Below are positions 22,963 to 34,118 of a DNA stretch of 64,000 nt, one piece after another. The stretch's first letter is position 1. Each line of letters opens with the position of its first letter. The stretch is from Fratercula arctica. Lineage: Eukaryota > Chordata > Aves > Charadriiformes > Alcidae. The position numbers and the translations under genes were made by a program. The stretch covers positions 20,644,100 to 20,708,099 of the forward strand of contig CANTUZ010000025.1 of NCBI GenBank assembly GCA_947846985.1, in the 5' to 3' direction. Below the pieces are notes generated by a model, which had not been told where the DNA came from, did no database searches, and worked only from the letters and a program-made list of their open reading frames with translations.

Positions 22963-23297
22963 TGTCCTGGTTCCGGCAGGGACAGGGTTAAGTATTCCAT
23001 GCCATGTGAGCCACGCCCACCCTGAGATTAAAAGGAGGGAGGGGGCGAGCAGTCGGGTTCGGAGCGGGCTGGCGCGTCCCGGGGCCGGACCGGCGGGGAG
23101 CGGCAGTTCCGTAATCGCGTTTGTATATTTCTCTGTCGGTGTTATTGTTGTTGTTTGCTTGTTCCCTTTGCTGTTCTGTTAAACTGCCTTTGTCTCAACC
23201 CAAGAGTTTTGCCTTTTCTTTTGATCCTTCCCGTACGGGGAAGCGCTGAGCGAGCGACACGTGGTTCTTTGTTGCCATCTGAGGCCAAACCACGACA
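22963..23297 (+). repeat. Provirus B 5' LTR
   Basis: This is a 335-bp LTR from TGTCCTGGTTCCGG to CCAAACCACGACA. The two ends are nearly perfect inverted repeats of each other over about 10 bp (TGTCCTGGTT against AACCACGACA). A GAGATTAAAAGGAGGG stretch near 23020 is the likely core promoter. Confidence 0.93.
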
Positions 23298-23305
23298 GTC
23301 TTTTT

Positions 23306-23323
23306 TGGCGCCCAACGTGGGGC
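23306..23323 (+). other. Primer binding site, tRNA-Lys(1,2) type (provirus B)
   Basis: TGGCGCCCAACGTGGGGC is an exact 18-nt match to the primer site of tRNA-Lys1,2-using retroviruses. It sits 8 bp after the LTR. Confidence 0.9.
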
Positions 23324-23401
23324 TCGAAGGGTTGAGACAAGAACAGAATCCAACTAGAGCTTGAAAAAACGAATTTGTTAAGTAAATAGTCACTGGTCAC
23401 T

Positions 23402-25426
23402 ATGTTGCTTAGTTTGTTCTCATGGCTGTGTTATGTAAACTCCTATGTGTCTTATGCACTCCCTGTGATGATATTTGTTACTTCTGGGAGGGGGATGAGG
23501 ATTATCATTTTGCTGTCCTGTGCAATATCGGCTTATGATATGATAACATCACTTGTTAGACGGTTATTTTGGGGTGTTTATGTGGTATTGCTGTCCTGTC
23601 CGTACATTGGGCACCACCTCTCAGAATTCATTAATAATTACACCCAGTCTATGGGGGAAACAGGGGGGGACACTTTCCCCAGCTCTTTTGCCTCCCTTTT
23701 CTCCTTTGAGTCAGGTATGACAGCTTTTGAGAATTTTGAATATCCTTGGGATGCTCAAACCAGCATGTTCCTAGTGTTATGTTTGCTGAATATGTTCTAG
23801 CTCTCGTTTAGGGTTAAACAACTATTTAAGACTACCACCCAGAGATCTGCTCCAAGGCTGGTCAGTCAGGGGTGGCATGGCAGGTGGGAGAACATGGGCA
23901 GGTCCTTAGAGAACTTCTCACCTCCAATGGTCTGGGACTTCACCCCTGAACAATTACAGGACCCTGATAGAATAGTAGAATATCTGAAGGGAAAATGCTG
24001 TGGCTATTCTAGAGAGGCACAACTCACCGCACTGTGCTGGGCCCTGGCTAGTGTCTACCAGGCACTGCTCAGTGCTATGCAGCACCCTCAGAAGAAAGAG
24101 ACAGAGACCAGACTAGCAGGCGCTGCGGCCCCTGCGGCAGGCGTTGCGGCTGCTGTGGCCCCTGTGGCAAGTGCTGCTGCGATGGGCACTGTGGCTACTG
24201 CGACCCCTGCGACGGGCACTGCGGCTACTGCAACCCCTGCAACGGGCACTGCGGCTACTGCAACCCCTGCGACAGGCACTGCGGCTACTCCAGCCCCGGT
24301 GACAGCCACTGCTGCTGAACCAGGGAACCAATCCGTGCCAGTATCCGTTGCCCCCATACAGAAGAAGAAGTACACAAAGAAATCAGTTCGCATAGTAAGA
24401 GATGACGATGAACCAGGGCCATCACAAGGACAGGAGGAAGAGGCAGAACCAGAGATAATTACCCGATCCCTATCCCTGAGTGAGCTGCGGGATATGCGAA
24501 AAGATTTTAGCCGACTTTCAGGCGAGCACATTGTCACCTGGCTGCTTCAGTGTTGGGATAATGGGGCCAGTAGCCTGGAATTAGAGGGCAGGGAAGCCAG
24601 GCAGTTGGGATCCCTGTCTAGGGAAGGTGGCATTGACAAGGCAATTGGAAAAAAGACCCAAGCCCTCAGCCTCTGGAAACGACTCCTGTCAGGCGTGAGG
24701 GAGAGGTACCCCTTCAGTGAAGATGTTGTATGTCAACCAAGCAAGTGGACCACCATGGAAAGAGGTATCCAGTACCTGAGAGAATTAGCCGTGCGGGAGA
24801 TGATTTATTATGACTTGGACAACACAGACTTGCCCACGGACCCTGATGAGGTGCACTGCACAAGGCCCATGTGGCGGAAGTTTGTACGGAGCGCACCATC
24901 GTCATATGCCAACTCACTGGCAGTAATGGAATGGAAGGGTGAAGAAGGACCAACGGTGGATGAGGTGGCTGGCCGGCTCCGGCGATATGAAGAAAGCCTC
25001 TCTTCCCCCCTTGTCTCAGCTGTGGAGAAACTGTCCCGGAAGGTTCAGCAACTTGAAGAGAATATGTCCTACTCCCCACCTGTAAGGGCCAGCATCTCAG
25101 CTATTAGGAGCAGGCATTTCCCCACTCAAGAGAGAGAGTACAGAGGGTACACACCACGAGGCACCCTGTGGTTCTACCTGCGAGACCATGGAGAGGACAT
25201 GAGGAAGTGGGATGGACAACCTACTTGGATCCTGCGGGCACGGGTACAGGAGTTGCAAGGAAGGACAACCACAAAAGGAGATCCCTCCAGGAAAAGTGCC
25301 GCCCCATTTTCCAGTGGGCAGTTCCCCAGACAGACCATAAGGCCTGATCTTGCTTCTGATCCTCTTGAAGGAACCTCCAAGTCATTTCTGCAAGAAGTGA
25401 GTACCGGATACCATGACCAGTATTAG
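23402..25426 (+). pseudogene. gag: Provirus B gag, one premature stop
   Basis: This is a 675-codon frame with a single TAG at 23798-23800 (CAG in A, C and D). The hydrophobic N-terminus is the same as in copy A. The Ala/Thr/Pro repeat is longest here (four 30-bp units from 24184), which accounts for most of the 32-codon excess over copy A. At codon 24508, where A and D carry TGA, this copy has CGA. It ends with TAT-TAG at 25421-25426, in frame with pro-pol. No zinc knuckle is visible. Confidence 0.87.
24184..24300 (+). repeat. 30-bp coding minisatellite in gag
   Basis: Units starting GGGCACTGCGGCTACTGC repeat at 24184, 24214, 24244 and 24274 with an exact 30-bp period, encoding a ten-residue Gly-Thr-Ala-Ala-Thr-Ala-Thr-Pro-Ala-Thr unit. 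Copies A and D carry fewer and more divergent units at the same place. Confidence 0.9.
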
Positions 25427-25501
25427 AGGGGCCCTGCCTCCAGCCAGGTGGAGGAAAGGGACAACCGGGTTTATTGGACAGTGTGGATTCAATGGCCTGG
25501 C
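25424..25501 (+). promoter_or_regulatory. Candidate stop-readthrough signal between gag and pro-pol
   Basis: UAG at 25424-25426 is followed, after a 10-nt spacer, by a perfect 6-bp hairpin: CCTCCA (25437-25442), loop GCCAGG, TGGAGG (25449-25454). The whole loop is complementary to CCTGGC at 25496-25501, so a pseudoknot can form. gag and pro-pol are in the same frame across the UAG. The stop, spacer, hairpin and downstream CCTGGC are all kept in copies A, C and D. Gammaretroviruses express pol by UAG readthrough stimulated by a pseudoknot starting about 8 nt downstream. That this element does the same is inference. Confidence 0.6.
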
Positions 25502-28500
25502 ACATCAGACCCACAGGAGTATAAGGCTCTAGTGGACACAGGAGCACAGTGCACTCTGATACCATCAAGCTATAGAGGGGCAGAACCCATTTGTATTTCT
25601 GGGGTCACAGGGGGATCCCAAGAGTTGACTGTATTGGAGGCTGAAGTGAGCCTAACTGGGAATGAGTGGCAAAAGCATCCCATTGTGACTGGCCCAGAGG
25701 CTCCATGCATCCTTGGTATAGATTACCTCAGGAGAGGGTATTTTAAGGACCCAAAGGGGTATCGGTGGGCCTTTGGCATAGCTGCCTTGGAGGCGGAGGA
25801 AGTTAAACAGTTGTCCACCTAGCCTGGTCTTTCGGAGGACTCTTCTGTTGTGGGGTTGTTGAGGGTCGAAGAACAGCAGGTGCCGATTGCTACCACCACG
25901 GTGCATCAGCGGCAATATCGCACTAACCGAGACTCTCTGATTCCCATCCATAAGCTTATTCGTCAACTAGAGGTTCAAGGAGTGATCAGTAAGACTCGCT
26001 CGCCTTTTAACAGTCCTATATGGCCGGTGCGAAAATCCAATGGAGAGTGGAGGCTAACTGTAGACTATCGTGGCCTGAATGAAGTCACGCCACCACTGAG
26101 CGCTGCTGTGCCGGATATGCTAGAACTCCAGTATGAACTGGAGTCCAAGGCAGCCAAGTGGTATGCCATGATTGATATAGCGAATGCATTTTTCTCAATC
26201 CCTTTGGCAGCAGAGTGCAGGCCACAGTTTGCTTTCACTTGGAGGGGCATCCAGTACACCTGGAATCGACTGCCCCAGGGGTGGAAACACAGCCCCACCA
26301 TTTGCCATGGACTGATCCAGACTGCACTGGAACAGGGTGAAGCTCCAGAACATCTGCAGTACATTGATGACATCATCGTATGGGGAAACACAGCAGCAGA
26401 AGTTTTTGAGAAAGGGGATAAAATAGTCCGAATCCTTCTGAAAGCTGGTTTTGCCATAAAACGAAGTAAGGTCAAGGGACCTGCACAGGAGATCCAGTTC
26501 TTAGGAATAAAATGGCAAGATGGACGCCGCCAAATCCCAATGGATGTGATCAACAAAATAGCAGCTATGTCTCCACCAACTAGCAAAAAGGAAACACAAG
26601 CTTTCTTAGGCATTGTGGGTTTTTGGAGGATGCATATCCCAGATTACAGTCTGATTGTAAGCCCTCTGTATCAAGTAACCCGGAAGAAGAACGATTTTAA
26701 ATGGGGTCCTGAGCAACGACAAGCTTTTGAACAAATCAAACAGGAAATAGTCCATGCAGTGGCCCTGGGGCCAGTCCGGGCAGGACAAGATGTGAAAAAT
26801 GTGCTCTACACCGCAGCCGGGGAGAATGGCCCTACCTGGAGCCTCTGGCAGAAGGCACCAGGGGAGACCCAAGGTCGACCCCTAGGGTTTTGGAGTCGGG
26901 GATACAGAGGATCCGAAGCCCGCTACACTCCAACAGAAAAGGAGATATTGGCAGCATATGAAGGGGTTCGAGCTGCTTCGGAGGTGGTTGGTACAGAAGC
27001 GCAGCTCCTCTTAGCACCTCGACTGCCGGTGCTGGGTTGGATGTTCAAAGAAAGGGTCCCCACCACACATCATGCAACTGATGCTACATGGAGCAAGTGG
27101 ATTGCACTGATCACACAGCGAACTCGAATGGGAAACTCCAGTCGCCCAGGAATTCTGGAAGTGATCATGGACTGGCCAGAAGGCAAGGATTTTGGAATGT
27201 CACCAGAGGAGGAGGTGACGCGTGCGGAAGAGGCCCCACCATATAATAAACTGCCAGAAAATGAGAAGCAATATGCCCTGTTCACTGATGGGTCCTGCCG
27301 GATTGTGGGAAAGCATCGAAAGTGGAAGGCTGCTGTGTGGAGTCCTACACGACAAGTTGCAGAAGCCAGAGAAGGACAAGGTGAATCGAGCCAGTTTGCA
27401 GAGGTGAAAGCCATTCAGCTGGCTTTGGACATTGCCGAGCGAGAAAGATGGCCAGTACTTTATCTCTACACTGACTCATGGATGGTGGCCAATGCTCTGT
27501 GGGGATGGTTACAGCAGTGGAAGCAAGGCAACTGGCAGCGCAGAGGCAAACCCATCTGGGCTGCTGAACTATGGCAAGATATTGCTGCCCGGATAGAGAA
27601 TCTGGTTGTGAAAGTACGCCACGTAGATGCCCACGTACCGAAGAATCGGGCCACGGAGGAACATCAGAACAACCAGCAGGTGGATCGGGCTGCCAGGATT
27701 GAAGTGGCTCAAGTGGATCTGGATTGGCAACGTAAGGGTGAACTATTCATAGCTCGGTGGGCCCATGAGACCTCAGGCCACCAAGGAAGACATGCGACAT
27801 ATAGATGGGCTCGTGACCGAGGGGTGGACTTGACCATGGACACTATTGCACAGGTCATCCATGAATGTGAGACATGCGCTGCAATCAAGCAAGCCAAGCG
27901 GTTGAAGCCTCTTTGGTATGGAGGATGATGGTTGAAATATAAATATGGGGAGGCCTGGCAGATTGATTATATCACACTGCCACGAACCCGTCAAGGCAAG
28001 CGCTATGTGCTCACAATGGTGGAAGCAACCACTGGATGGCTGGAAACATACCCTGTGCCCCATGCCACTGCCCGGAATACTATCCTGGGCCTTGAAAAGC
28101 AAGTCCTGTGGCGACATGGTACCCCAGAGAGAATTGAGTCAGACAATGGGACTCATTTCCGAAACAGCCTCATAGACACCTGGGCCAAAGAGCATGGTAT
28201 TGAGTGGGTATATCACATCCCCTATCATGCACCAGCCTCTGGGAAGATAGAACGGTACAATGGACTGTTAAAAACTACACTGAGAGCAATGGGTGGTGGG
28301 ACCTTAAAACATTGGGATGCACATTTAGCAAAGGCTACCTGGCTAGTTAATACCAGGGGATCTACCAATCGGGCTGGCCCTGCCCAGTCAAAACTTCCAC
28401 GTACTGTAGAAGGGGATAAGGTCCCTGTAGTGCACATGAAGAATATGTTGGGGAAGACAGTCTGGGTTAGTCCTGCCTCAGGCAAAGGCAAACCCATCCG

Positions 28501-28612
28501 TGGGATTGCTTTTGCCCAAGGACCTGGGTACACTTGGTGGGTAATGCGGCAGGATGGGGAAGTCCGATGTGTACCTCATGGGGACTTGATTTTGGGGGAG
28601 AATAGCCAATGA
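25427..28612 (+). pseudogene. pol: Provirus B pro-pol, two premature stops
   Basis: It is the same 3186-nt length as in A and C, so no net indels. TAG at 25820-25822 interrupts the protease-RT linker (TTG in A) and TGA at 27926-27928 interrupts the frame just before the integrase core (CGA in A and C). Protease D-T-G-A, RT Y-I-D-D, RNase H F-T-D-G-S, the integrase zinc residues and the D,D,E triad are all still present. It uses S-D-N-G-T-H at the second integrase aspartate, whereas the others have S-D-K-G-T-H. Confidence 0.92.
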
Positions 28613-28896
28613 ATCAAATCGTGTGCAACATTGTCACTGTATGTCCTCGTTACTATAATTGCTATCGGCTGTACTGCAGTAAGAATCACCCAAGTTAAGG
28701 ACAGATGGACTTTGATGAAGAATTGAGTAAAGCAAAGTGGTGATGGGATCAGAGCTGACACCCAGCAACTTCCTCAAGATCTGCATCTTCGGCCCATGGA
28801 CTGTGTGCATGAGCTACGCCGGGTACACCAGTCACATGTTCCGAAAACTGTAAGATCTGGGCATGGCAAAAATGGTATGGAATAAGGGGTGGATAA
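28613..28896 (+). other. Provirus B region between pol and 3' LTR, no env
   Basis: There are only 284 bp here, with no open frame of note, ending in the purine tract AAGGGGTGGATAA (28883-28896). Absence of env and dUTPase is shared by all four copies and is therefore a family trait. Confidence 0.85.
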
Positions 28897-29232
28897 TGTC
28901 CTGGTTCCGGCAGGGACAGGGTTAAGTATTCCATGCCATGTGAGCCACGCCCACCCTGAGATTAAAAGGAGGGAGGGGGCAGGCAGTCGGGTTCGGAGCG
29001 GGCTGGCGCGTCCCGGGGCCGGACCGGCGGGGAGCGGCGGTTCCGTATTTGCGTCTGTATATTTCTCTGTCGGTGTTATTGTTGTTGTTTTCTTGTTCCC
29101 TTTGCTGTTCTGTTAAACTGCCTTTGTCTCAACCCAAGAGTTTTGCCTTTTTCTTTTGATCCTTCCTGTACCGGGAAGTGCTGAGCGAGCGACACGTGGT
29201 TCTTTGTTGCCATCTGAGGCCAAACCACGACA
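28897..29232 (+). repeat. Provirus B 3' LTR
   Basis: 336 bp, with TG at 28897 and CA at 29232. It is almost identical to the 5' LTR apart from scattered substitutions near the middle (for example CCGTATTTGCGTC against CCGTAATCGCGTT). Confidence 0.93.
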
Positions 29233-29237
29233 GCTGG

Positions 29238-29983
29238 GCTGGCCACTAAACGAATTACAGATGTTTTCTATTAACCCCTCTCCCTTCCCAGAAGGGGAAG
29301 GAAGAGAGAATAAGGGTGAGAGACTTATGTGTTGAAAAAAAACCATCTAAAACCACTTTAATGAAATATCAACAATAAAAATATAATAATATTAATAACA
29401 AGATAATGAAATATATACAAACATATACAAAACCAATATTGCGCTCCCAGGATGACAATCATGTCACCGGCAAGCACTGGGACTGCACTCAGCGGCAGAC
29501 GGGAACTGGATTAAAGAACTGGATTCAGGTACACATGGATTGGGATCAAAAGCAGAACAGAGAGAGTCCTCCTCGGATACCAGCCATTGAAGAAGGAGGG
29601 ACTTGACCCCTTGATCCCTCACCTTTATACTGAGCATGATGCAGATGGGATGGAATACCCTATTGGTCAGTTTTGGGTCACCTGTCCTGTCTGCTCCTCC
29701 CCACAGGTGAGGCCCCTGTACACTTTTCTGCTTCCATCCCTACAACTTGGTAAATAAGAAAGTTATCTGACCTTGGTTGTTATAGCAAGTATAAGAAAGA
29801 GCCTCTCTGCATACCATTCCTTAGTATTCACTATAAACACATCAGACGTTATCACTGCGAGAAGCAGACACTGTCTGAAAAACATGCCATTAATTTCAGA
29901 GAGCAGTCAGTTAGAAGAGACTTAACTGAAAAGTAAAATTACTGAAAAGAAAAATTGGTTTTGTTCTACCTCAAACCAGGAGA
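29238..29983 (-). repeat. LTR2 copy b, main part
   Basis: This is the remainder of the LTR2 broken by provirus B. It aligns with 22137-22874, including the A/T-rich block and the CCTCAAACCAGG end. GTGGA at 29984-29988 matches 22940-22944. The restored LTR is about 764 bp. Confidence 0.87.
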
Positions 29984-31077
29984 GTGGATGAGGCAAAGAC
30001 TGTGGATGTTGTTTACCTGGACTTTAGTAAAGCCTTTGACACTATTTCCCACAGCATTCTCCTGGAGAAACTGGCTGCTCGTGGCTTGGACGGGAGTACT
30101 CTTCACTGGGTTAAAAACTGGCTGGAGGGCAGGGCCCAAAGAGTTGTGGTGAATGGAGTTAAATCCAGTTGGTGGCCGGTCACAAGTGGTGTTCCCCAGG
30201 ATTCAATACTGGGGCTGGTTCTGTTTAATATCTTTATCAATGATCTGGACGAAGGGATCGAGTGCATCCTCAGTAAGTTTGCAGATGACACCAAGTTGGG
30301 CAGAAGTGTTGATCTGCTTGAGGGTAGGAAGGCTCTACAGAGGGATCTGGACAGGCTGGATTGATGGGCTGAGGCCAATGGTATGAGGTTCAACAAGGCC
30401 AAGTGCCAGGTCCTGCACTTGGGTCACAACAATCCCATGCAGCATTACAAACTTGGGGAAGAGTGGCTGGAGAGCTGCCTGGCAGAAAAGGACCTGGGGG
30501 TGTTGGTCGACTGCTGGCTGAATATGAGCCAGCAGTGTGCCCAGGTGGCCAAGAAGGCCAACAGCATCCTGGCCTGTATCAGAAACAGTGTGGCCAGCAG
30601 GACTAGGGAAGTGATTGTCCCCCTGTACTCGGCACTGGTGAGGCCCCATCTCAAATACCTCAGTGTTGGGCTCCTCACTACAAGAAAGACATTGAGGTGC
30701 TGGAGCATGTCCAGAGACAGGCAACAAAGCTGGTGAGGAGCCTGGAGAACAAGTCTTATGAGGAGCAGCTGAGGGAACTGGGATTGTTGAGCCTGGAGAA
30801 AAGGAGGCTGAGGGGAGACCTTATTTCTCTGTACAACTACCTGAAAGGAGGCTGTAGAGAGGTGGGGGTCAGTCTCTTCTCCCAAGTAACAGGCAATAGA
30901 ACAAGAGGAAACGGCCTCAAGTTGCACCAGGGGAGGTTTAGATTGGATATTAGGAAAAATTTCTTCACCAAAAAGGTTATCAAACATTGGAACAGGCTGC
31001 CCAGGGAAGTGGTTGAGTCACAATCCCTGGAGGTATTTAAAAGACAGGTAGACATAGTGCTTAGAGATATAGTTTAG
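29984..31077 (+). pseudogene. CR1-c ORF2 C-terminal half, broken
   Basis: RT domain from [10 protein letters not shown] through the F-A-D-D catalytic motif, stopped by TGA at 30362-30364, then [10 protein letters not shown] in the same frame. A second disruption near 30660-30700 shifts into the frame ending at 31077. The equivalent TGA is present in the CR1 at 60645. Confidence 0.88.
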
Positions 31078-31163
31078 TGATGGTTTTTGTCAGAGTTAGT
31101 TTGATGGTTGGACTAGATGATCTTAAAGGTCCCTTCCAACCTAGGCGATTCTATGATTCTGTG
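29984..31163 (+). mobile_element. CR1 LINE (copy c), part 3 with intact 3' tail
   Basis: It carries the second half of the RT: D-F-S-K-A-F-D at about 30013, F-A-D-D-T-K-L at about 30280 and a TGA at 30362-30364. The C-terminal domain (R-K-N-F-F ... H-W-N-R-L-P) runs to 31077. The 3' UTR ends in CCTTCCAACCTAGGCGATTC followed by TATGATTCTGTG, the diagnostic avian CR1 tail. Confidence 0.93.
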
Positions 31164-34113
31164 AAAATTCCTAACAGAGCAGTAGCCTCAGAACCCCTCT
31201 CTCTAGGTCATCTGATAGATCTAAGCTGTTGCCGGTAGTGAGCTATCAACATCATCTAATTACTGTCCAGAATTGTGACATGTGCCATGGATCTAACAAA
31301 ACTCTATTTTGTTTGCTATGTTTAAGAATGTTCACACTTGATAGAAACTAACGCATGCTTTTTTTTTCTCCCATCAGAGCTTCCTCTTGTCTAGGACAGA
31401 TCTTGTGATTAATAGTATAGAAATGCCTGGATAGTAAAAGAATCATTCTTCTGATATACAGAAAGCTTAGGATGAAAACATTTTGCCATGAATAGAAAGC
31501 ATGTTACAAAAGCATTACATAAGCAATACATTAAATCTGTAATTTAAGTGCATTTTTTAATTTGATGATGCATGTACTTCTACTAAATATCTCTACAGAT
31601 ATACATAGAATTCCAAGTATGGGTTTTAGTTCCATGATTTCTATAACCTTTATAAACTACCCATCATGATGAATATACACTGCTTTGGTCTTCCTCTTGA
31701 ATGGCATGCAGACTACAAGTATAAAGCCCTTATTCAGGAAACAGCTGAGTAGATATTTTTAAGATTTTTAAAGTTATACTTTGAACCAAAGACTTTGCTG
31801 AAAGACTTAAAGTACTCCCACTATCACCTCCAGGTGGCAGCTTGTCTCTTGCCTGCAGAGGTCACTGGACATGTAGATGCATAATGGTGTGAGTGCTCAG
31901 ATTAGGTGGTGAATGGAGACAAGGTAAGAGGCTGTTTTCTGCAGCCCCAGGATGTGTATCAAAGGGAGATGCCTTCACCTGTATGAAATGCCTGTTTGAT
32001 CTCCATGAACCAGGGTGATCTTACTGGAGACAAGACAGTGTGCTATACAATAGAAAATGAAAAACACAATGCAAGTTTTCCCTTTTCTATACTCCAATGA
32101 AACCACTGCATGTAGCATCTGAGGATGCAGGAAATGTGATGGCATATCTGGTGCTATGACCCGGTAGCCATGGCAACTATAGTGCAAAGATAGATTAACC
32201 CAGTGCTGATTTCCATCAATAGCAGAACTGTAGTGATTTATGCTGGTCCCTCATCCACAAAATGAAAAGCTGAATTTCAGTTCTGTGTTACCATTTTAGT
32301 GGTTGCAAAGTTTAACAGGGAAGAGACCAACAGTATCTTCCATACTGAGAAACAGAAGAAGAGGGAAAAAAAATCATTGACAGGAACTGTTAACTTGTCT
32401 TTCATTGTAATGCAGACATGTCAAGTCTCATGTGCTGAGCATCAGACTTGCTCTTTTAGCCATGGATTTCTCATTCCCCACTGTGATACTTCCAGTTTAT
32501 CTATCACCAGTGTGCTGTCATGCAGCCTGACATGTGAGTCTCGTCTATTGGGATTTTAAGGACTTTCAGAATCTGGCAAGGTTACAAAACCAAACATCTA
32601 TACAGCAGTGAAGCATCTTCATCTGTTGCAAATATAACAACTTCCATGGTTTACCCCATGACAAGATTCTGTGTAGTTTGCCTTCTAGACTGACAAGAAG
32701 TTCCAACAGATTTTTTTTCCAAAGGGTATCCGAGATCTGTGGTTGAGAGAAATCTTGCCTTGTTTCAATGCCACATCTGCTCTCAACAGAACTTCTAGTT
32801 TGATTTCAGAACTGTATTTTGTCAATTTATGCTTGCCTTCTTGATGAAATATTGTTAAAAACTGTAATTGGAAAGAAACATCCCCGAGATCTTTAACCAC
32901 CATTTTCTTGCTCTCTACGCTTCCTGTTTACCTAGTCAAATATAAAGATCCCATACTTTTTTTTTTTTAAAGAAAATTCTACAGAAGGCATACCTCAACA
33001 TTTACATTTTGCAAGCGTAATCCAGACTTGCAAACATGACAGACTGAGTCAGAGTGAACAACCTTTATTGCTTAGTGAAAGACCCGTGACACTCTTTTTT
33101 TTCTTTTCTCTGCATCCAAAGTCTAATCCCAAGATAATTCAAATGGCATGCAGGAGTAAAAGAAATACTGTATTCTAAAAGGTCAAGGGAAAAAAGAAAG
33201 CTATTTTACATTAAGGGAGAGAACATGAGAGAAAACATTCTCAAGCTATATAGATATATCAAAATGGCTGGCATTTTATACCTTCTTAAATCAAAAAATC
33301 ACAAGAGAGGAACGATGATCATTAGTTAACTCTTTTTGCCTTATTTCTCTCCCTCAACCTAGGTTTCTTCTACTTCTGAATCTTACTTATTTGTTAATTT
33401 TATAGCATGGCCTACACTTTGAAAGTTTTGAAAGCAGATAAAATATTTGCTCCCAATACATGCATTGAACCTGTGAAATAAAAGTTACATTGCATTTATA
33501 TTCTTTTTACTTAAGTAGGCCTCTAGCAAGAAATTGAGAAACACCTTTGTTAACAATGCGTCCATCATTCCAGAATTCACTCATCCAACACAACTTAGTT
33601 GCATACACGTTGGCTGTCTCCTGATGCCACTGTTAATACAAGATTTCTTATATTTAGTATGCAGCCCTGAAAGTTATTGTTTATCTTCTATGTACTGTAA
33701 AACTAGTGTTTTGGGCAAAAAAAACCCCCTGTGTTACAAAGACTGAAATATGTTGTAAAAATCACACTATTCTACATCTAGATAAACCAGATTGACTCCT
33801 AGCTGTTTCACAGGCAGCATGCTCATTCTAGGTTAGCTTTTGTGATTACATGTTATTTGAGTTACTATTTGTCACCACTCAAGGAACACAAAAATTTCTC
33901 CTTTCTTTAGTCAAAATTACCAAATAATAACTACTTCTGTGAATTTCATGATCCAGCATTTGGTATAAAAAAAAATAAAACAAAAAACACTTGTGTTAGC
34001 AAATGAAAAGGAGGTAGTATAAACAGAGCAGTCACTGAAAACCTGAACTGATGTTCATGACTACTTCTGCGGTGTTTTCTTAGCTTAATACTACTCCTGG
34101 TTAAAAGAATTAG
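31164..34113. other. Non-coding DNA, no feature recognised
   Basis: AT-rich sequence with poly-T/A tracts (for example near 32960) and short open frames only. I find no transposon protein, CpG island or splice-supported exon. Confidence 0.55.
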
Positions 34114-34118
34114 ATGTT

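Larger units (their letters stand above)
22963..29232 (+). mobile_element. Provirus B: env-less endogenous retrovirus, same family as A
   Basis: Layout: 5' LTR 22963-23297, primer site 23306-23323, gag 23402-25426, UAG, pro-pol 25427-28612, purine tract 28883-28896, 3' LTR 28897-29232. The flanks are exact GCTGG duplications (22958-22962, 29233-29237). The two LTRs differ by only about 11 positions by eye, so it is among the younger copies. Coding breaks are TAG at 23798-23800 in gag, TAG at 25820-25822 in protease/RT and TGA at 27926-27928 before integrase. Confidence 0.95.

Noticed and set aside
28613..28896. Possible env or accessory gene after pol
   Set aside because: Only about 284 bp remain before the 3' LTR and no conserved frame exists in any copy.
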